Source of the DNA: Candidatus Melainabacteria bacterium
GTDB lineage: Bacteria; Cyanobacteriota; Vampirovibrionia; Obscuribacterales; Obscuribacteraceae
Assembly: GCA_003151275.1 (NCBI GenBank)
Contig: PLXC01000035.1
Coordinates: 124,001-188,000, forward strand
Direction of reading: 5' to 3'
Length of the DNA stretch: 64,000 nucleotides
Below the pieces are notes generated by a model. That model saw only the letters and a program-made list of their open reading frames with translations, was not told where the DNA came from and searched no databases. This document shows positions 60,106 through 64,000 of the stretch, one piece after another (the first letter of the stretch is position 1; every line of letters starts with the position of its first letter). The position numbers and the translations under genes are program-made.

Positions 60106-61224
60106 GAAGCATTGCCTGATGGTGTCATCGAGCCTTGTGCTCAACTTGGTTAGTCTTGCGGCAATTTCAATGCGTCTCTTTTGCAAGTTCAATAAATGCT
60201 TGCGTCTGTGATCATCGAGCGCTTCCGCAAATGATTCATGCAACGCAATTTCTTCGCTTTGTGCCCACCATAGATCTTCTATGACGCTACCGATCAAGTC
60301 GTGTTCGGCTTCATCGAGCATCGTGGATAAAATGCGATATTCATTGCACCACATGTGTTCGATGGTGCTTCGAACTTCGGCGCGGACATTTTGCGCTGCG
60401 CTTGTGACGATGGTTGCGGTCATTTCTTTGTCTAGCGTTCCTACACGTTGAGACAAGTTTCGAATACTCTCTTCGAGCAAATATCTCTGGAAAGAAACTT
60501 GCGTTGAAAGAAATTCGCTCAGATAAGTGATCACGACCATATGCACAATTTCGCTACGAGTTGGCAAATGCAATCTGGTGTGTCCACTGCGCTTCGCCAG
60601 ATCATTTAGGGAACTTACGGAGCGATAATGTTTTTCAACGAACTCGGCCAATCCATGAATCAATGAGCTGCGCAATCCACCGATATTACCTTTAGCGAAC
60701 GATTCTTGAGCAATCAACTGAATTACTTGCTTTCTCAAGAAAGTAAGATTGACACTCAGTTCTTCGAAGATAACGATAGCGCCTGCTTCTTTAAGATCCA
60801 AAATTCCGAGCAGCAAATGTTCTGGTTCGATTTCTTCAGAACCGTAAAAAACAGAATACTCTTCAGCTCTGCGCATTGCGGCAACCACGGCCGAACTAAA
60901 TGCGGGTTTGTCGATTGCACCATATTGTCCGGACAACTTAGCGACAGCATCGACACTCGGTGGTCTATCGGTAAAAATCGGCTCTGCGTCAGGATTAAGC
61001 CTTAGATGATTTTCTATTTCTTGCTCGGCACTTTTAGTATCAACACTCATCGAGGCGAGAGCGCGCGAAGCAACATTAGCCTCGTCACCGTTTGATTCAA
61101 TTAAAGCGAGCAGCAAATGCTCGGAGCAAACCCATTTGTTATTCAGCCTCAGACATTCATCGAGTGCCAAATACACCACCCCAAGTAGGGATTCGCTAGC
61201 GCGCTCAAATACAAAGTCAAACAT
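60082..61224 (-). CDS. Stand-alone Clp_N domain protein
   Basis: About 380 residues with no AAA+ ATPase domain. Two Clp_N repeats occupy about 1-155: CSEHLLLALIESNGDEANVA and IEPEHLLLGILDLKEAGAIV, the substrate- and adaptor-binding module of ClpA/ClpC. The rest is helical and charged. It could be an adaptor or decoy for a Clp ATPase. ATG at 61224 with GGAG six bases upstream is chosen over a TTG at 61236. The last residues (KHPISA) are encoded by the tandem repeat at 60042-60105, so the original C-terminus may be lost. Confidence 0.8.
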   Translation of the reverse strand: MFDFVFERASESLLGVVYLALDECLRLNNKWVCSEHLLLALIESNGDEANVASRALASMSVDTKSAEQEIENHLRLNPDAEPIFTDRPPSVDAVAKLSGQYGAIDKPAFSSAVVAAMRRAEEYSVFYGSEEIEPEHLLLGILDLKEAGAIVIFEELSVNLTFLRKQVIQLIAQESFAKGNIGGLRSSLIHGLAEFVEKHYRSVSSLNDLAKRSGHTRLHLPTRSEIVHMVVITYLSEFLSTQVSFQRYLLEESIRNLSQRVGTLDKEMTATIVTSAAQNVRAEVRSTIEHMWCNEYRILSTMLDEAEHDLIGSVIEDLWWAQSEEIALHESFAEALDDHRRKHLLNLQKRRIEIAARLTKLSTRLDDTIRQCFLKHPISA

Positions 61225-61405
61225 CAAGCTCTCCAATTAAAAATTGCTCACCGTGAAGCATCACGCAGCAACCCAACAATATAGTCGCATACTACTTCTT
61301 TAATTTTAGGATAGCAAGCCAAAAGCAAAGATTCTCACGACACATCAACATGCGCCAGGGCGCAGCCTATACAATGCTCCAAGAGATGAATCCCGGAGCT
61401 TACCT

Positions 61406-62254
61406 GTGAAAATTCTGATATCCAACGACGACGGCATCAACGCAAAGGGCATAAGGGTTCTTGCGCAGCGCTTATCCCAAGACAACGAGCATGAAGTTTT
61501 CGTTGTGGCACCAGATCGCGAAAGAAGCGCAACTGGTCACTCCTTAACGTTGCACAAGCCACTCCGCATTGAGGAAATCGAATTACCGGGCAACGTCAAA
61601 GGTGCCTGGTCGACAAGCGGCACGCCGAGCGATTGTGTGAAGCTCGCCGTAACAGAATTAATCGGTAGCCCGCGACCGGACATCGTCATTTCGGGAATCA
61701 ACCATGGTCCAAATCTCGGTAGCGAAGTGCTCTATTCAGGCACGGTCGCAGCTGCCATGGAAGGTGCTTTCATGGACATTCCAAGCATCGCTGTCAGCCA
61801 CATGTATGGTGAGACGCGACATTTTGAAACTGCCGCCGAATTTATTGCCAAGTTGGTCAGAGTATTTCCGAAAGCGCATCTGGCCAAGCGAAGCTTGTTA
61901 AACGTGAATGTACCGTGCGTGCCCGTGGATCAAGTGAAAGGCGTGTTGGTCACGGAACTTGGGGTTCGCTTATACGATGATTATTTTGAGAAACGCACTG
62001 ATCCACGCGGACGCGTTTATTACTGGCTTGCCGGGCAAGCGATCGAAGTGGATGAGTCAGAAAACTCAGATGTCTGGGCGGTTTTAAACAATTATATTTC
62101 GATCACTCCAATCTCATTCAACATGACAGATCACACGGCAATGCGGAAATTGCAGGCAGTCGACGAGCTAAAAACGTTTTTCCATTCTACGGACCGCAAT
62201 GGAGATCAGCCAGTTGCGCCTGTGAGCATTAAGCATACCAAGGAGCACAAATGA
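61406..62254 (+). CDS. surE: 5'/3'-nucleotidase SurE
   Basis: 282 residues. It is a metal-dependent phosphatase acting on nucleoside monophosphates. The signature ILISNDDGINAKGIRVLAQ holds the Asp-Asp metal ligands, and APDRERSATGHSLT, STSGTPSDCVKLAV and ISGINHGPNLGSEVLYSGTV are all canonical. GTG start at 61406 with GGAG eight bases upstream. It overlaps the next gene by four bases (ATGA). Length is slightly above the usual 250. Confidence 0.97.
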   Translation: MKILISNDDGINAKGIRVLAQRLSQDNEHEVFVVAPDRERSATGHSLTLHKPLRIEEIELPGNVKGAWSTSGTPSDCVKLAVTELIGSPRPDIVISGINHGPNLGSEVLYSGTVAAAMEGAFMDIPSIAVSHMYGETRHFETAAEFIAKLVRVFPKAHLAKRSLLNVNVPCVPVDQVKGVLVTELGVRLYDDYFEKRTDPRGRVYYWLAGQAIEVDESENSDVWAVLNNYISITPISFNMTDHTAMRKLQAVDELKTFFHSTDRNGDQPVAPVSIKHTKEHK

Positions 62255-62985
62255 CCGCGGTAAGCTCAGAAACGGGGCTGGACCCAAATCAAGCTGTTCG
62301 ACTCTTCTTCGCCGATAAGGACTGGCGAATGAAAGCCGGCATCGGTGGCGTGTTTAGCGCCGGAGCGTTTCTGCTGTTTTTTCTTGGACCGATGTTCATT
62401 CCTCTAGCATTCTGCCTCTGGGGCTTGCTGACCGGTTATTACCTGCGTCTGGTCAGATCGAAAATCGCTGATATGCATGCACCATTGCCGAAATGGAACG
62501 ATTGGATGGATCTGCTGATTTCAGGAATTACGTGGATTGCCGTGGCTTTCGGACAAGGTTTAATTCCGATTTCGATTGCAACCGTCGCTCTGCTTTGTGC
62601 CACTGCCGGTGGTCCTCGTTTCGTGATAGGGCACCAATACACGCTATGGGCGGTTTCTTCAGTTGTTGTCGTGACGTTATCTTGGGTCACAGTGTCGCTT
62701 GTGTCCACCGTAATCATGGCCAACTTCGCCAAGCAAGAGCGCATGTCCGCTGCATTTGATGTGTTTACTGTAGGAAAAAAATTGTCCACATCGGCGGGGA
62801 TTTTCACCCAAGCATGGCTGCTGATGATCGGCATCCAGTGGATAGGCTTCATCATTCCCACAGTAAGCATTTTAGGGATCGCCTTGATCCCAATCTGCGG
62901 TTTCATTGCCAGCTGCATCGCGGCAATTTTGCTTGCCCAGGCTTGGACTTCCTCGGAAAACGCAGTCAAAACCCAGCCAGGTTAG
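62251..62985 (+). CDS. DUF4013 family membrane protein
   Basis: 244 residues with about five membrane segments. The opening (FFADKDWRMKAGIGGVFSAG), the cytoplasmic loop with PLPKWNDWMDLLISGI and the late SAAFDVFTVGKKL fit DUF4013 proteins, which are found widely in bacteria and archaea and have no known function. Start overlaps the surE stop, so the two are co-translated. The gene ends about 85 bases before a convergent secreted-protein gene, with REP-like copy F in between. Confidence 0.8.
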   Translation: MTAVSSETGLDPNQAVRLFFADKDWRMKAGIGGVFSAGAFLLFFLGPMFIPLAFCLWGLLTGYYLRLVRSKIADMHAPLPKWNDWMDLLISGITWIAVAFGQGLIPISIATVALLCATAGGPRFVIGHQYTLWAVSSVVVVTLSWVTVSLVSTVIMANFAKQERMSAAFDVFTVGKKLSTSAGIFTQAWLLMIGIQWIGFIIPTVSILGIALIPICGFIASCIAAILLAQAWTSSENAVKTQPG

Positions 62986-63008
62986 CGTTTCAGTCTGCTC
63001 TCGAAGTA

Positions 63009-63034
63009 CGCGGGACGCGTGCGCTCCATTTCGG
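63009..63034 (+). repeat. REP-like element, copy F
   Basis: ACGCGGGACGCGTGCGCTCC followed by ATTTCGG: a short CGCG stem with the conserved GCGCTCCATTTCGG tail (inverse of CCGAAATGGAGCGC). Between two convergent genes. Confidence 0.6.
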
Positions 63035-63069
63035 CAGATGCATTCCGTTCAAGCCCGGGCGTACCAAAC

Positions 63070-63606
63070 TTAGCGCTTAACTACAGTTTTGAGCCTGCCG
63101 TCAGGCATATACCAAAGCTTTGTCTGAGCGATTGAAGGCGTCGAGTATGGACCGCCAAGAGGCGTCATCATGGGCGTCTGCGTCATTTGTTTGTGGAATG
63201 CCAATGCCCAACGGCACAGCTCCTTAGCTTTATCTTGGCCAACGACGCTGAATCGCTTAAATCCTACGGTACACACATCAGCAGCTTCGTCGACTGAAGC
63301 CGGAACAGTGATTTTTATGACCTGGTCTTTCTTATAGGACGAAGACTTGTTAATAATTCGGCTATTCAGGGGGCTTGGCACTCTGACGTTCATTGTGTGA
63401 GGAATGACCGGGAATGCCACCGCCAATTGCCGTCCGGAGTTGTCAGCTGTGGCATGGTACGAAGTATCACCACTCCAGGTCGAAGACACGCCAAGGGAAG
63501 GAACAGGAGGGCTCTGAGTGGGGCTGGCACAAAGGCCAGGCACGGATAGCTGGCTGAGCAAAACTGCCGCCGCAAACGCTTGAGTGGTGGAAACTCTTAG
63601 AAACAT
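63070..63606 (-). CDS. Secreted hypothetical protein
   Basis: 178 residues with a signal peptide (about 8-26, QAFAAAVLLSQLSVPGLCA) and a mature domain of about 150 residues (KDQVIKITVPASVDEAADVC; AKELCRWALAFHKQMTQTPM). Two cysteines (about 117 and 136) could pair in an oxidising compartment. No family is recognised. First ATG gives a natural signal peptide; an SD is not obvious. Confidence 0.65.
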   Translation of the reverse strand: MFLRVSTTQAFAAAVLLSQLSVPGLCASPTQSPPVPSLGVSSTWSGDTSYHATADNSGRQLAVAFPVIPHTMNVRVPSPLNSRIINKSSSYKKDQVIKITVPASVDEAADVCTVGFKRFSVVGQDKAKELCRWALAFHKQMTQTPMMTPLGGPYSTPSIAQTKLWYMPDGRLKTVVKR

Positions 63607-63854
63607 ACCGACCTGAGACTCAACGGGGGCAATTATCGCACGTGCGGCAGGCTCGACTGCTTGGCAATCTCATAATTTCTTGATAACGAAGCAAAATAAG
63701 TCTTAAACCGATATCGGTTGAAATATTACCCGTCTCTCAAGAAGCACGATATTGCCCGCGCCCCGGGAATCCTCTTGATTACGCCGGTCTAAGCTTATGG
63801 TAGGATCAGTTTTAATTGTGTTTCTGGCTGCCTGTGGCCAGCGTTTTAAGTATT

Positions 63855-64000
63855 ATGGACGATCCTCAAAGTAGCACCACCAAGTCGAATCCCGAAGAAC
63901 CTCCTCAGAGGTGTGCATCGGTATTGGAATCACGTCTTCATTCTTTTGCAAGCAAACCGACCGGTTACAAGCCATGTCGGTTATTTTGTTTCTGCTGTGA
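63855..64000 (+). CDS. Possible start of a gene cut by the window edge
   Basis: From the ATG at 63855 the frame is open to the end (48 codons). The first 17 residues (DDPQSSTTKSNPEEPPQ) look like a natural hydrophilic N-terminus, but the following part has many cysteines (PCRLFCFCC) and is less convincing. Another plus frame is also open without a good start. Treat as tentative. Confidence 0.3.
   Translation, partial: MDDPQSSTTKSNPEEPPQRCASVLESRLHSFASKPTGYKPCRLFCFCC

Overview
The window looks like chromosomal DNA of a non-photosynthetic relative of cyanobacteria, most plausibly a member of the Obscuribacterales (Melainabacteria/Vampirovibrionia). This is an inference from gene content: a long cyanobacterial-type HflX, a DUF4388 (PATAN) protein, the futalosine-pathway enzyme MqnE, zinc-ribbon serine/threonine kinases, many secreted TPR and Sel1 proteins, and a Hyf/Ehr-type membrane complex. 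No rRNA, tRNA or CRISPR array was found. TTG and GTG starts are common and are often backed by good Shine-Dalgarno (SD) sequences.

Layout. 0-14 kb: an orphan Dam-type methylase, uncharacterised genes including an internally duplicated protein next to a broken CxxC gene, a DUF4388/GGDEF-like regulator, small membrane proteins, a divergent pair of secreted TPR/coiled-coil paralogs, a secreted PDZ-VWA protein, a tandem universal stress protein and a transglutaminase. 14-23 kb: kinesin-light-chain-like TPR proteins, HflX, a GlcD-type oxidase, a TonB_C-like secreted protein and TatD. 23-30 kb: three paralogous receptor kinases in a row, ending with a 1310-residue protein that has a repetitive disordered linker. 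30-38 kb: DprA (apparently frameshifted at its end), secreted TonB_C-like and TPR-PDZ proteins, a 33-residue membrane microprotein, MqnE and a large three-pass membrane protein. 38-46 kb: a compact six-gene operon for an energy-converting-hydrogenase-related complex. Its large subunit lacks the cysteines that bind NiFe, so it is not a hydrogenase in the usual sense. 46-53 kb: a SulP transporter, a HEPN/MNT pair, a Sel1 protein, a leftover of a second SulP gene, a DUF1189 protein, an internally deleted IS200/IS605-TnpB element that keeps its omega-RNA-like end, and an acetyltransferase. 53-64 kb: a cysteine hydrolase, secreted CAP and small proteins, an operon joining a double pseudoenzyme (GGDEF-like plus kinase-like) to NurA, an HTH/zinc-ribbon protein, a stand-alone Clp_N protein, SurE and a DUF4013 protein.

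How the parts fit. Signalling dominates: three active-looking kinases, two degenerate GGDEF proteins and one pseudokinase. Energy metabolism is represented by the Ehr-like complex and by menaquinone synthesis (MqnE). A dispersed palindromic repeat of REP type (consensus near CCGAAATGGAGCGCGGCT plus hairpin) recurs in at least six gaps between genes. The strongest items for follow-up are the cysteine-less Hyf/Ehr complex, the pseudoenzyme-NurA operon, the solo omega-RNA relic, the REP family and the SulP remnant beside the HEPN/MNT pair.
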